A stretch of 37,397 bases of DNA, from NCBI GenBank assembly GCA_023248355.1, contig JAHFES010000013.1:1-37397 (forward strand). The letters are read 5' to 3'. Shown one piece after another: positions 25,551 to 32,970 of this stretch. The notes under the pieces were generated by a model. It was not told the origin of the DNA. It was given only the letters and a program-made list of their open reading frames with translations, and made no database searches. This DNA comes from Nitrospiraceae bacterium (GTDB taxonomy: Bacteria > Nitrospirota > Nitrospiria > Nitrospirales > Nitrospiraceae). A program made the translations under genes and the position numbers. Within the stretch, counting starts at the first letter, position 1. Every line of letters begins with the position of its first letter.

Positions 25551-26999
25551 CTACGAGGCCTTCTTCGCCGTACGCCTTGCCCCTTGGAGTGCATACACCA
25601 CCCGTTCCAACTTCATGCCGCGCGAGGCTTTCACCAGCACGACATCTCCCGGCTTCACCATGCTCTTCACGTCAGCGGCCGCGGCAGTGGCATCGGGCAG
25701 TTCAAGAATGCGCGTTCGATCCAGCCCCGCCCGTCTCGCCCCGTCCGCAAGACTCCGCCCCAATGCGCCACAGACCACGAGTTGATCAATACCTTGATGC
25801 GCCACAAACGCGCCGACATCCTCATGCATCTGGACGGCACCAGATCCAAGCTCCAGCATGTCTCCCAGCACCGCGATCTTTTTCCGGTCCAACCCTGTTT
25901 GCGCCAATAACTGCACCGCCGCCTTCATCGACGCCGGATTGGCGTTGTAGCAGTCATTGATGATCTTGACGCCATGACTCACAAGGATCTGAGACCGCAT
26001 CGCAGCGGGACGGAAGCGGGCCAGCCCCTGCGCAATGACCGCTCCAGGCAATCCCAGGACAGCTCCGACCGCCCCGGCCGCCAACGCGTTGGTGACGTTG
26101 TGCCCTCCTTGCACGCGAATGTGGACAATGGTGTGCCGCACCTTCCCTGGAAGCAGCAGACGGAAGATCGTCCCATCACGCCCATCGGCTTTCACATCCA
26201 TCGCGCGCACATCGGCCTTTGAGGAAAAACCAAACGAGATGACGCGGCATCGAGCCCTTGCCGCAAGGTAGTCGTAGTAGGGATCGTCGGCATTCAAAAC
26301 CGCCGTGCCGTCAGAAGGAAGGTGGTCGAGCAACTCCGCTTTGGCCTGGGCAGATCCTTCCATGCTCCCGAAAAACTCCAAATGGTCTGGTCCGATGTTC
26401 GTGATGATGCCGATCGTGGGCCGGGCCATTTCACACAGCCTGGTGGTCTGACCAATGTTGTCGACTCCCATCTCGATGACGGCCCCTTCATGGCGTCCAT
26501 TTAGCCGAAGCAGTGTCTGCGGCACTCCGATACGGTTATTCAGATTGCCCTCTGTCTTCAGCACTTTCCACCGATGGGCCATCACACTGGCGACCATTTC
26601 CTTGGTCGTGGTCTTCCCGTTACTCCCAGTGACGGCCACGACAGGGATCTCAAACCGGCTTCGATGGTGTGTCGCGAGTTGTTGGTACGCAAACAATGGA
26701 TCGCGGACACCCAAGATAAACGGCATCGAACGCTTCGACCCAGGCTTCAGAGCAAGAGAATCAATGTGATAGGAATCGTGCACAATCACGCCGACTGCAC
26801 CGCGCGACAACGCAGTGGCCACGAAATCATGTCCGTCAAAACGATCTCCCTTCATGGCGATGAAGAGATCGCCGGGGCGAATCGATCGGGTATCGAGACT
26901 GATCTGACGGATACGCTGTTTGGTCCAACCGGGTCCCTCACCAGCCAACACCTTCACGCTGATGACTTCCCTCAGTTCTTCAACGGTAAACAGAGCCAT
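25551..26999 (-). CDS. murF: UDP-MurNAc-tripeptide--D-alanyl-D-alanine ligase
   Basis: MurF attaches D-Ala-D-Ala to the UDP-MurNAc tripeptide. The 482-residue Mur ligase shows DTRSIRPGDLFIAMKG, P-loop VTGSNGKTTTKEMV, GVDNIGQ, NIGPDHLEFFGSMEG, and the MurF marker INDCYNANPASM followed by LGDMLELG. I chose ATG 26999 (MALFTVEEL) with AAGGA about 8 nt upstream; the longer frame runs into murE. A 37-nt gap separates it from murE. Confidence 0.97.
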   Translation of the reverse strand: MALFTVEELREVISVKVLAGEGPGWTKQRIRQISLDTRSIRPGDLFIAMKGDRFDGHDFVATALSRGAVGVIVHDSYHIDSLALKPGSKRSMPFILGVRDPLFAYQQLATHHRSRFEIPVVAVTGSNGKTTTKEMVASVMAHRWKVLKTEGNLNNRIGVPQTLLRLNGRHEGAVIEMGVDNIGQTTRLCEMARPTIGIITNIGPDHLEFFGSMEGSAQAKAELLDHLPSDGTAVLNADDPYYDYLAARARCRVISFGFSSKADVRAMDVKADGRDGTIFRLLLPGKVRHTIVHIRVQGGHNVTNALAAGAVGAVLGLPGAVIAQGLARFRPAAMRSQILVSHGVKIINDCYNANPASMKAAVQLLAQTGLDRKKIAVLGDMLELGSGAVQMHEDVGAFVAHQGIDQLVVCGALGRSLADGARRAGLDRTRILELPDATAAAADVKSMVKPGDVVLVKASRGMKLERVVYALQGARRTAKKAS

Positions 27000-27036
27000 C
27001 GGGGTCCTTGCCTGCGCCGACGAATGTTCGTCCGAG

Positions 27037-28545
27037 CTACGCACGGGTTCTGAGTTGTTCAATGGCTTCACGCGCCACTTCGCGATCGTCGAAATGAAAC
27101 TTCTTCGTGCCGATGATCTGGTAATCTTCATGCCCCTTGCCGGCGATTAACACCATGTCTCCGGGACGCGCTTCCCGCACCGCTGCATGAATCGCTTCCC
27201 GCCGATCGGACACTTTTTGATACTGCACGTGTGGTCGCTGATGAAGCGCTTTCGTCACGCCGACCTCCACGTCCTGGAGAATCGACTGAGGTTCTTCGGT
27301 CCGAGGATTGTCCGAGGTCAGGATCACGACATCGCTGTACTGCACCGCCGCCTGACCCATCTTGGGTCTCTTCCCGCGGTCACGATCCCCTCCGCACCCA
27401 AAGACTGTAATGATGCGACCCGCCTTCAGTGCCTGAGCGGCGGCGAGCAAACGCACCAACGCATCTTCCGTGTGGGCATAGTCCACCACCACGGTGAACC
27501 GTTGCCCCGCGATCACTCGCTCAAATCGTCCGGGCACGTTGGTTACCTGTGTGACGGCCTGACGAACCTGCTCCGGCGTCGCGCCTTCATGCAGCGCGAC
27601 ACCAATAGCGGCAAGGAGGTTATAGACGTTGTGCTCCCCGACAAGATGGCTCTCGACGGGAAACGATCCCGCCGGCGATGCCACTGTAAAGGTCGTGCCG
27701 TCGAGCGAGAGGCGTACGTCCTCAGCTCGCAGGTCTGCCTTGGCTTTCAACGCGTAGGTCCAAACTGGCGCCGGGCAGAGCTGCTTGATACGGTTGCCGC
27801 TAGGATCATCGATGTTGACGATCGCGCGCTTATTGAGTTTTTGCGGGCCCGTCAATCCGGTGAAGAGACGTAATTTTGCTTGGAAGTACTCTTCCATCGT
27901 CTTGTGAAAGTCGAGATGATCCTGCGTCAGATTCGAAAACACCGCGACGTCGTACTCACAGCCGCTGGTGCGATCTTGCGCCAGCGCGTGGGACGAGACT
28001 TCCATCACCGCCGTGGTGCAACCAGTGGCGATCATCTTGGCGAGAAGCTGTTGCAACTCCAACGCGCCAGGCGTGGTATGTGAAGCCGGAATCGTTTCCT
28101 TGCCGATCTGGTACGCGACAGTCCCAATCAATCCCACCTGCCGGCCCAACGCTTCCAGCAACGTTTTGCACACATAGGTCGTAGTGGTTTTCCCATTCGT
28201 CCCGGTGACGCCGATCATTCGAATTCGAGACGAAGGCTCTCCATAGAAGCGGCTCCCAAGCAGACCTACTGCCTTCCGAGAATCCTCCACACGCGCGAAT
28301 GGAATGGACAAGTCCGCTACGGGCTGTTGCATCACCAGAGCAGTCATGCCAGCCTTCATCGCAGCCGGAATGAATTGATGCCCATCCACCTGTTCCCCTT
28401 TTACGGCCACGAACAAACTCCCCGGACGAACGGCTCGAGAATCGTCGGTAATGGCGGTCACCGGCACATCGGGGTTGCCATGAGTCTCAAGGATCTTCAC
28501 TTGTCCCTGTAGCGCCTGAAGCATCATTGCCAACGTCATCGTCAT
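27037..28545 (-). CDS. murE: UDP-MurNAc-L-Ala-D-Glu--meso-diaminopimelate ligase
   Basis: MurE adds the third stem residue. The 502-residue ligase has DDSRAVRPGSLFVAVKG, P-loop GVTGTNGKTTTT (about 112-123), SSHALAQDR, the carbamylated-Lys region (YFQAKLRLF) and DYAHTEDAL. The specificity loop D421-N-P-R424 followed by TEEP is the meso-diaminopimelate signature; Lys-adding MurE enzymes lack it. ATG 28545 lies 15 nt after ftsI. There is a second in-frame ATG two codons later. Confidence 0.97.
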   Translation of the reverse strand: MTMTLAMMLQALQGQVKILETHGNPDVPVTAITDDSRAVRPGSLFVAVKGEQVDGHQFIPAAMKAGMTALVMQQPVADLSIPFARVEDSRKAVGLLGSRFYGEPSSRIRMIGVTGTNGKTTTTYVCKTLLEALGRQVGLIGTVAYQIGKETIPASHTTPGALELQQLLAKMIATGCTTAVMEVSSHALAQDRTSGCEYDVAVFSNLTQDHLDFHKTMEEYFQAKLRLFTGLTGPQKLNKRAIVNIDDPSGNRIKQLCPAPVWTYALKAKADLRAEDVRLSLDGTTFTVASPAGSFPVESHLVGEHNVYNLLAAIGVALHEGATPEQVRQAVTQVTNVPGRFERVIAGQRFTVVVDYAHTEDALVRLLAAAQALKAGRIITVFGCGGDRDRGKRPKMGQAAVQYSDVVILTSDNPRTEEPQSILQDVEVGVTKALHQRPHVQYQKVSDRREAIHAAVREARPGDMVLIAGKGHEDYQIIGTKKFHFDDREVAREAIEQLRTRA

Positions 28546-28560
28546 CCCACTAGAGTCAGA

Positions 28561-30279
28561 TCATCGTCCTTCAGACGCCATTGCGAGTTTGACTGGTTCA
28601 TTCGACGACACACCCAGATAGTTCAGCACCTGCTCACCCACGCGCCGAAACACCGGTGCGGCCACGGTCCCGCCCCAGGCTTCTCCCTGCGGCTCATCGA
28701 TCACGACAATCATAGCCAACCGTGGATTATCTGCCGGCGCGAAGCCGACGAAAGAGCCGACAAACTGCGTTGCCGAGTAGGCCCCGGTGCGTGCGTCAAT
28801 CTTTTGCGCCGTCCCGGTTTTCCCGGCCACTCGGAACCCAGGGATCGCCGCTTTCCCCCCGGTTCCGTCGGTGACGACTCCTTCAAGAATCGTGGTGACG
28901 GTTCGAGCGGTCTCCGGAGACACAACCCGGCGCTTCACTTGAGGAAACGTCTGTTTCAGCACCCGTCCTTGAGCATCCCGGATCTCCGAGACGACGTAGG
29001 GCTTCATCAGCACGCCCCCGTTCGCAATCGCTCCAATGGCCGACACCATTTGAATCGGTGTCACGCCGATTTCCTGACCCATCGAAATCGAGGCAACGGA
29101 TCGGCGACCCCAGTCACGCGGATTCTTGACCAACCCGCCCGCCTCTCCAGGCAAATCAATTTCCGTGCGCTGCCCGAACCCGAAGCCTTGCAGATACCGA
29201 TAGAGCCGCTGATCCCCCAAAGCCATGCCGGTTTTCGCTGCGCCGATGTTGCTGGACTTTTGAATGACCTGAGCAAACGTGACCCACCCGAGCTTTTCGT
29301 GGTCATGGATCACGGTGTTGGCAATGGCCATGCGCCCATTTTCACCAAAGACCATCGTAGTCGGCGTCATCACTCGTTCCTCAATCGCTGCGGCAGCCAC
29401 AAACGCCTTCATGGTAGAACCGGGCTCATAGGCATCCGTCAACGCGCGGTTTCTCCAGCGATCGGGCCCCAATGCGGCGACGGCGTTGGGATCGAATCGT
29501 GGGCTGATCGCCAACGCCAACAGCGCACCAGTCTGGGGATCCAGCACAATCATCGTTCCCGATTTGGCGTGCGCACGAGTGACCGCTTCTTCAAGTTCCT
29601 TTTCCGTGATGTACTGAATCACCTCATCGATCGTGAGTACGAGGCTATGTCCAGGCGCAGGATTCTGCTCCGCAAGCCCTTTTGGGAACACCGTTCGCCC
29701 CAAGGCATCGCGCTGCAAAACCGTCACCCGCTTTTCCCCATGCAGGTGCGATTCATAGCGACGTTCGACCCCCTCCAAGCCCTCTCCATCCATTCCCGCG
29801 AAACCCAAGACGTGCGAGAGAAGCGGGCCCTTGGGATAGAATCGACGGCCCTCCATGACCACGCCAATCCCATCCATCGGCATACGCTCAAGCCGACGCC
29901 CCTGCTCGGGATCCATTTTCCGCGCCAGCCATACAAATCCACGATCTTGCCGCAGCTTCCGCTCAAGCTCGCCAGTGCTCACATGGAGGACCGGCGAGAG
30001 ATATCGTGCGGTCTTGGCCGGACTATCGAGCGCAGTCGGCACGCCAAACACCGACGGCACTTCCATGTTCATCGCCAACATTTTTCCATGACGATCAATA
30101 ATCGTCCCTCGTGCGCCTTCGAGAGAGACAGTTTTCTGATGCTGCCGATCCGCTTTAACGGTTAATTCTGCCGCCTGAAGTACTTGCAAGGTGACCAGCC
30201 GAAACAGCACGACTCCGAAGCCGCACAACAACAGCAACAGGACGACATACCGACGACCACGCGAGAGAGGACCTGCCAC
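28561..30279 (-). CDS. ftsI: septal transpeptidase FtsI (PBP3, class B PBP)
   Basis: FtsI crosslinks septal peptidoglycan with FtsW. The 572-residue protein has one N-terminal membrane anchor (about 9-32), a PBP dimerisation domain (about 50-210, GTIIDRHGKMLA) and a transpeptidase domain with catalytic S288-T-M-K291, S342-S-N344 and K497-T-G. The start is GTG 30279, sharing its G with the ftsL TAG stop, with GGGAGGAG a few bases upstream. No PASTA domain is present, so it is not a sporulation SpoVD-type protein. Confidence 0.96.
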   Translation of the reverse strand: MAGPLSRGRRYVVLLLLLCGFGVVLFRLVTLQVLQAAELTVKADRQHQKTVSLEGARGTIIDRHGKMLAMNMEVPSVFGVPTALDSPAKTARYLSPVLHVSTGELERKLRQDRGFVWLARKMDPEQGRRLERMPMDGIGVVMEGRRFYPKGPLLSHVLGFAGMDGEGLEGVERRYESHLHGEKRVTVLQRDALGRTVFPKGLAEQNPAPGHSLVLTIDEVIQYITEKELEEAVTRAHAKSGTMIVLDPQTGALLALAISPRFDPNAVAALGPDRWRNRALTDAYEPGSTMKAFVAAAAIEERVMTPTTMVFGENGRMAIANTVIHDHEKLGWVTFAQVIQKSSNIGAAKTGMALGDQRLYRYLQGFGFGQRTEIDLPGEAGGLVKNPRDWGRRSVASISMGQEIGVTPIQMVSAIGAIANGGVLMKPYVVSEIRDAQGRVLKQTFPQVKRRVVSPETARTVTTILEGVVTDGTGGKAAIPGFRVAGKTGTAQKIDARTGAYSATQFVGSFVGFAPADNPRLAMIVVIDEPQGEAWGGTVAAPVFRRVGEQVLNYLGVSSNEPVKLAMASEGR

Positions 30280-30611
30280 TATCTCCTCCCACCAGGAAGA
30301 TCGTTTTTCGCTACCCGCACTTCACCCGGAGCGACTTGAGGTCCCGGCCCACCATCAGGCCTAGATTGGACCATGATCACCTGCCCCTGTTGCGGCAAGC
30401 CCATGCCGAGTTTTTCCGACGCCACTTTGGCGATCCGGTCAGGCGCACTCAGCGCGGAGAACTTGACCTGAAGCTCATCTCGCTCACGTTGAAGCATGAC
30501 CCTATCGTGCTTCAGTCGTTCGATCTGATACCCCACCCGAACCATATCCACTCGCTCCCACACGAACATGAAGACCAGGCACAGCCCCACAAATACAGCG
30601 AGTATTCTCAT
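30279..30611 (-). CDS. ftsL: cell division protein FtsL
   Basis: A 110-residue bitopic protein. It has a short N-terminus, one hydrophobic helix (about 2-20), then a coiled-coil/leucine-rich segment (about 25-60: VGYQIERLKHDRVMLQRERDELQVK) and a DRIAKVASEKLGM box typical of FtsL/DivIC. It links FtsQ to FtsWI activation. The A of its ATG is shared with the rsmH TGA, and its stop overlaps the ftsI start, so all three genes are coupled. The call relies on topology and position, because FtsL is poorly conserved. Confidence 0.9.
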   Translation of the reverse strand: MRILAVFVGLCLVFMFVWERVDMVRVGYQIERLKHDRVMLQRERDELQVKFSALSAPDRIAKVASEKLGMGLPQQGQVIMVQSRPDGGPGPQVAPGEVRVAKNDLPGGRR

Positions 30612-31561
30612 CAGGCCATCCCTTCCGGTAGACGTTCAGCTACCCGCAGCTTGGCACTCCGTGCCCTCGGATTCGCTCGACACTCTTCTTCAGTGGGAAC
30701 GACGGGCTTCTTAGTGAGGATCGCGAGTCTTGCTCCAGGCCCTTGAGCAAGAGATCGAAAGGTGTGCTTTACGATGCGATCCTCGAGAGAATGAAAAGAG
30801 ATCGCACAGATTCTTCCGCCTGGAGCCAACACATCGACCACATCCCGAAGTGACGGCTCCAAACTTTCAAGCTCGCGATTGACGGCAATGCGAAGCGCCT
30901 GAAATGTCCTCGTTGCACAATGTAGACGTCCATGCCGATATGACGATGGCACCGACCCTGCAATGACGGAAGCCAGAGCACCCGTCGTCTCGATCGGGCG
31001 GCGCTCCCGCTCTCGCACAATCGCACGCGCGATCCTCCGAGAATACCGCTCTTCCCCATGCTGAAAAATGATGTCCGCGAGTTCGCCCTCTGGATAGGTG
31101 TTCACAAGCTCTGCAGCCGTTGGGCCAGTCGTTTGATCCATGCGCATATCGAGCGGCCCTTCCTGCTGAAAACTGAATCCTCGCGCAGGATCGTCAAGCT
31201 GAGGAGACGACACACCAAAATCAAAGATCACCCCGTCAACCTTTGAGATCCCTACACCGGCCAGATGACGTTTCAAATCCTGATGATTGCCCTGCAGCAG
31301 CACCACCCGCTCTCCAAATCGCACCAGCCGCTCTTTAGAGAAAGCAAGCGCCTGGGAATCTCGATCCAACCCTATGAGCCTGGTGCCAGGAGCACTAGCC
31401 TCCAGTATCAAATCAGCATGCCCACCATATCCCACCGTACAATCAAGAACTGTCATTGGCCGTTGAAAACTAAGCCAAAAGCAAATTTCTTTGCCTAGTA
31501 CAGGAACATGTCTTGATTCATCAACAATATGAATTCCCCACTCATTACCACTTTTACCCAC
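30611..31561 (-). CDS. rsmH: 16S rRNA (cytosine-1402-N4)-methyltransferase RsmH
   Basis: RsmH methylates C1402 of 16S rRNA using S-adenosylmethionine. The 316-residue protein shows HVPVLGKE, SAM motif LDCTVGYGGHA (about 39-49), GLDRDSQALAF, FDFGVSSPQLDD, GFSFQQEGPLDMRM, TFQALRIAVNRELE and ISFHSLEDR. The only conventional in-frame start before HVPVL is GTG 31561, which lies just 10 nt after the -10 box of the predicted promoter, so the mRNA could be nearly leaderless. An ATT codon at 31528 with GGGGA 6 nt upstream is an alternative. It is the first gene of the dcw run; the usual upstream partner mraZ is absent. Confidence 0.94.
   Translation of the reverse strand: MGKSGNEWGIHIVDESRHVPVLGKEICFWLSFQRPMTVLDCTVGYGGHADLILEASAPGTRLIGLDRDSQALAFSKERLVRFGERVVLLQGNHQDLKRHLAGVGISKVDGVIFDFGVSSPQLDDPARGFSFQQEGPLDMRMDQTTGPTAAELVNTYPEGELADIIFQHGEERYSRRIARAIVRERERRPIETTGALASVIAGSVPSSYRHGRLHCATRTFQALRIAVNRELESLEPSLRDVVDVLAPGGRICAISFHSLEDRIVKHTFRSLAQGPGARLAILTKKPVVPTEEECRANPRARSAKLRVAERLPEGMA
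31537..31561 (-). promoter_or_regulatory. MraZ-box-like triple GTGGK repeat
   Basis: On the minus strand GTGGG (31561-31557), GTGGT (31551-31547) and GTGGG (31541-31537) recur at exact 10-nt intervals, directly after the dcw promoter. E. coli MraZ is known to bind TGGGN direct repeats separated by 5 nt in front of mraZ; the spacing here is the same. The repeats overlap the first codons of the longest rsmH frame. Confidence 0.5.
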
Positions 31562-31571
31562 TAATGGGCGG

Positions 31572-31599
31572 AGTATACTCCCGCAGTTTTTGTTGTCAA
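31572..31599 (-). promoter_or_regulatory. predicted sigma-70 promoter of the dcw operon
   Basis: TTGACA (31599-31594), a 16-nt spacer and TATACT (31577-31572) lie on the minus strand, which is near-consensus. A perfect 12-bp palindrome GGAGTATACTCC (31570-31581) covers the -10 box and could be an operator. The predicted start site near 31565 is only a few bases before the rsmH GTG. Confidence 0.65.
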
Positions 31600-31843
31600 T
31601 AGGGATTTCATGGACTTAGATTGTTTCTTGGGAATTCCTAAAATAGATCTCCGGACAGCACGCTATCACTCAGAATATCCCTCCTCAAATCGGGTTGAAT
31701 CCCCCCGTGTCATGAGTTTTCACTTCATCTGCGATGAAGCGTCCTTTCTTGTTCTAAAGAAAATTCCTGCAGGGCCTAAGAAAGCTGTGCGCCCTTGCAA
31801 GGAATGATTCTGTTGGCCCGACGCGTGAAATGTTTTCCTCTCG
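31600..31843. other. intergenic stretch upstream of rsmH
   Basis: The spacer between the dcw promoter and the promoter of the repeat-protein gene, visibly richer in A and T than the flanking genes. mraZ would be expected next to rsmH, but no MraZ-like coding sequence can be read here on either strand. One open frame of 65 codons (31610-31807, plus) has no recognisable features. I see no tRNA, repeat or terminator. Confidence 0.4.
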
Positions 31844-31872
31844 TTGACATGTCTTTGATTGGGGGCGACAAT
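31844..31872 (+). promoter_or_regulatory. possible promoter for the repeat-protein gene
   Basis: TTGACA (31844-31849), a 17-nt spacer and GACAAT (31867-31872) lie on the plus strand. An overlapping alternative is TTGATT (31855-31860), 17 nt, TATGAT (31878-31883). The first would start transcription close to ATG 31879. Confidence 0.4.
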
Positions 31873-31878
31873 GTTTTT

Positions 31879-32940
31879 ATGATATTGAAGGCTGTAGATT
31901 CAGTAGGGCACAATTCCAGGAGGGCGTGCAGAGCCATCCCCTTGTTGATGGCACTATTCTTTCCTGCAGGTATTACTTGGGCCGCTCCTCCTGTTGAATT
32001 CTGCGAGAACCGCACTCCAGACCAGCAATTGGGCGCAGCCAAAGGGGACTCCTCAGCGAATAACCGCGGGAAATGTATTCCTCTAGTAGAGAAAAGAGAA
32101 AAAACCTCCGGCGACGAGGGCAGCGCTGGTGAGAAAACTCGTGAATTGAAGATCGAGAATCTTCAAACCGAAGTCACGGCATTTCTTCAGAAGTACAATC
32201 AGTTTCTGGAGTGCTGTAAGACGGACATCGCCGAACTGCAAACAGTGGAAGAGCTTGGCGACGAAGTCGGCGAATTGCTTGCACTGGCACAAACTGGCCT
32301 CTTCAGCGAGCATATGAAACTCCGCGGCTGGACGCTACGTGAATTACTCCCCCCTGTCGCCAAGACGCGCGCTGACCTGAAGACGTTGCGCGAAAAACTC
32401 GAGTACGTTGGCACAAGCCGAGAGAAGCTTGGCGAGCTTGATTACGAGGAGTCAGCGCGAGAAGCGGCGCGGCTTCGTGAAGTGGAAGACTCCATCGATA
32501 AGGACATTCGATCACAGGCCTTACCTACAGGTCCGAAAACCGGAACGAGCATTGGGGCCAATTCTAGCGTGGGCGGTGCGATTGGAAAAACCCCGAGGAC
32601 TGGGACGCAGATTGGGGCCGAAGGCGCCGTCGGCGCAGATCTCGGCGCCAACCCCAAAGCGGGCAGGGACATTGGCGCGACGGGCCCGACCGGTTTTGAA
32701 ATCGGCGCGACAGGCCGAGCCGGCGCAGACATCGGCGAGTCTCGTTTGAATTCAGATCAATCCGCAGTGGGGTCGAGCTTGCAGCAGTCGACGGTCGGAT
32801 CGAGCATTTCAGATACGACCGTGGGATCAAGTCTCGGACGATCGACCATCGGCTCCAACTTGAGTGACACCTCTATCGGTTCGACGCTCGGGGGATCGTC
32901 GGTCGGATCCAGCCTGCAGAATCGCGGCACCAGCCGGTAG
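31879..32940 (+). CDS. exported helical protein with two C-terminal tandem-repeat arrays, unknown function
   Basis: I do not recognise the family. From ATG 31879 (353 aa) there is a credible signal peptide: RRACR, hydrophobic IPLLMALFFPAGITWA, cleavage near 35-36. A charged helical region follows (about 88-210, likely partly coiled coil) with paired Cys112-Cys113. Next come seven consecutive 10-residue units of pattern [T/V/A]-G-x-x-[I/L]-G (221-290). Last come six 9-residue units of pattern [V/I]-G-S-[S/N/T]-[L/I] (296-349). The phasing has no insertions. Such repeats suggest a beta-solenoid or extended surface structure, which is inference. Upstream in-frame starts (ATG 31849 and 31804, TTG 31795) would put over 50 residues before the hydrophobic core, so 31879 is preferred. 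It is divergent from the dcw operon and convergent with a lipoprotein gene. Confidence 0.75.
   Translation: MILKAVDSVGHNSRRACRAIPLLMALFFPAGITWAAPPVEFCENRTPDQQLGAAKGDSSANNRGKCIPLVEKREKTSGDEGSAGEKTRELKIENLQTEVTAFLQKYNQFLECCKTDIAELQTVEELGDEVGELLALAQTGLFSEHMKLRGWTLRELLPPVAKTRADLKTLREKLEYVGTSREKLGELDYEESAREAARLREVEDSIDKDIRSQALPTGPKTGTSIGANSSVGGAIGKTPRTGTQIGAEGAVGADLGANPKAGRDIGATGPTGFEIGATGRAGADIGESRLNSDQSAVGSSLQQSTVGSSISDTTVGSSLGRSTIGSNLSDTSIGSTLGGSSVGSSLQNRGTSR
32539..32748 (+). repeat. tandem array of seven 30-nt coding units
   Basis: Seven contiguous in-frame 30-nt units encode decapeptides with Gly at position 2, Ile or Leu at position 5 and Gly at position 6 (TGTSIGANSS, VGGAIGKTPR, TGTQIGAEGA and so on). 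DNA identity between units is much lower than protein-pattern identity, so the array is old or selected at the protein level. Confidence 0.85.
32764..32925 (+). repeat. tandem array of six 27-nt coding units
   Basis: Six contiguous in-frame 27-nt units encode nonapeptides (AVGSSLQQS, TVGSSISDT, TVGSSLGRS, TIGSNLSDT, SIGSTLGGS, SVGSSLQNR). Unit ends alternate between types such as S-D-T and G-R-S, hinting at an 18-residue higher-order repeat. Confidence 0.85.
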
Positions 32941-32970
32941 TCTTCTTCTCACTTCAGCGAACGCTGCGAA

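Noticed and set aside
28804-30165. 453-codon plus-strand open frame opposite ftsI
   Set aside because: It is an antisense shadow with no ribosome site or recognisable domain, while ftsI has all its catalytic motifs.
31610-31807. 65-codon plus-strand open frame with AGGGA before its ATG
   Set aside because: No family resemblance, no clear promoter placed for it, and it ends where the next gene's long frame begins. It is kept only as an unproven possibility.
32941-32970. Shared terminator between the convergent repeat-protein and lipoprotein genes
   Set aside because: CAGCG-AA-CGCTG is a short stem with a 2-nt loop and no T tract on either strand, too weak to call.
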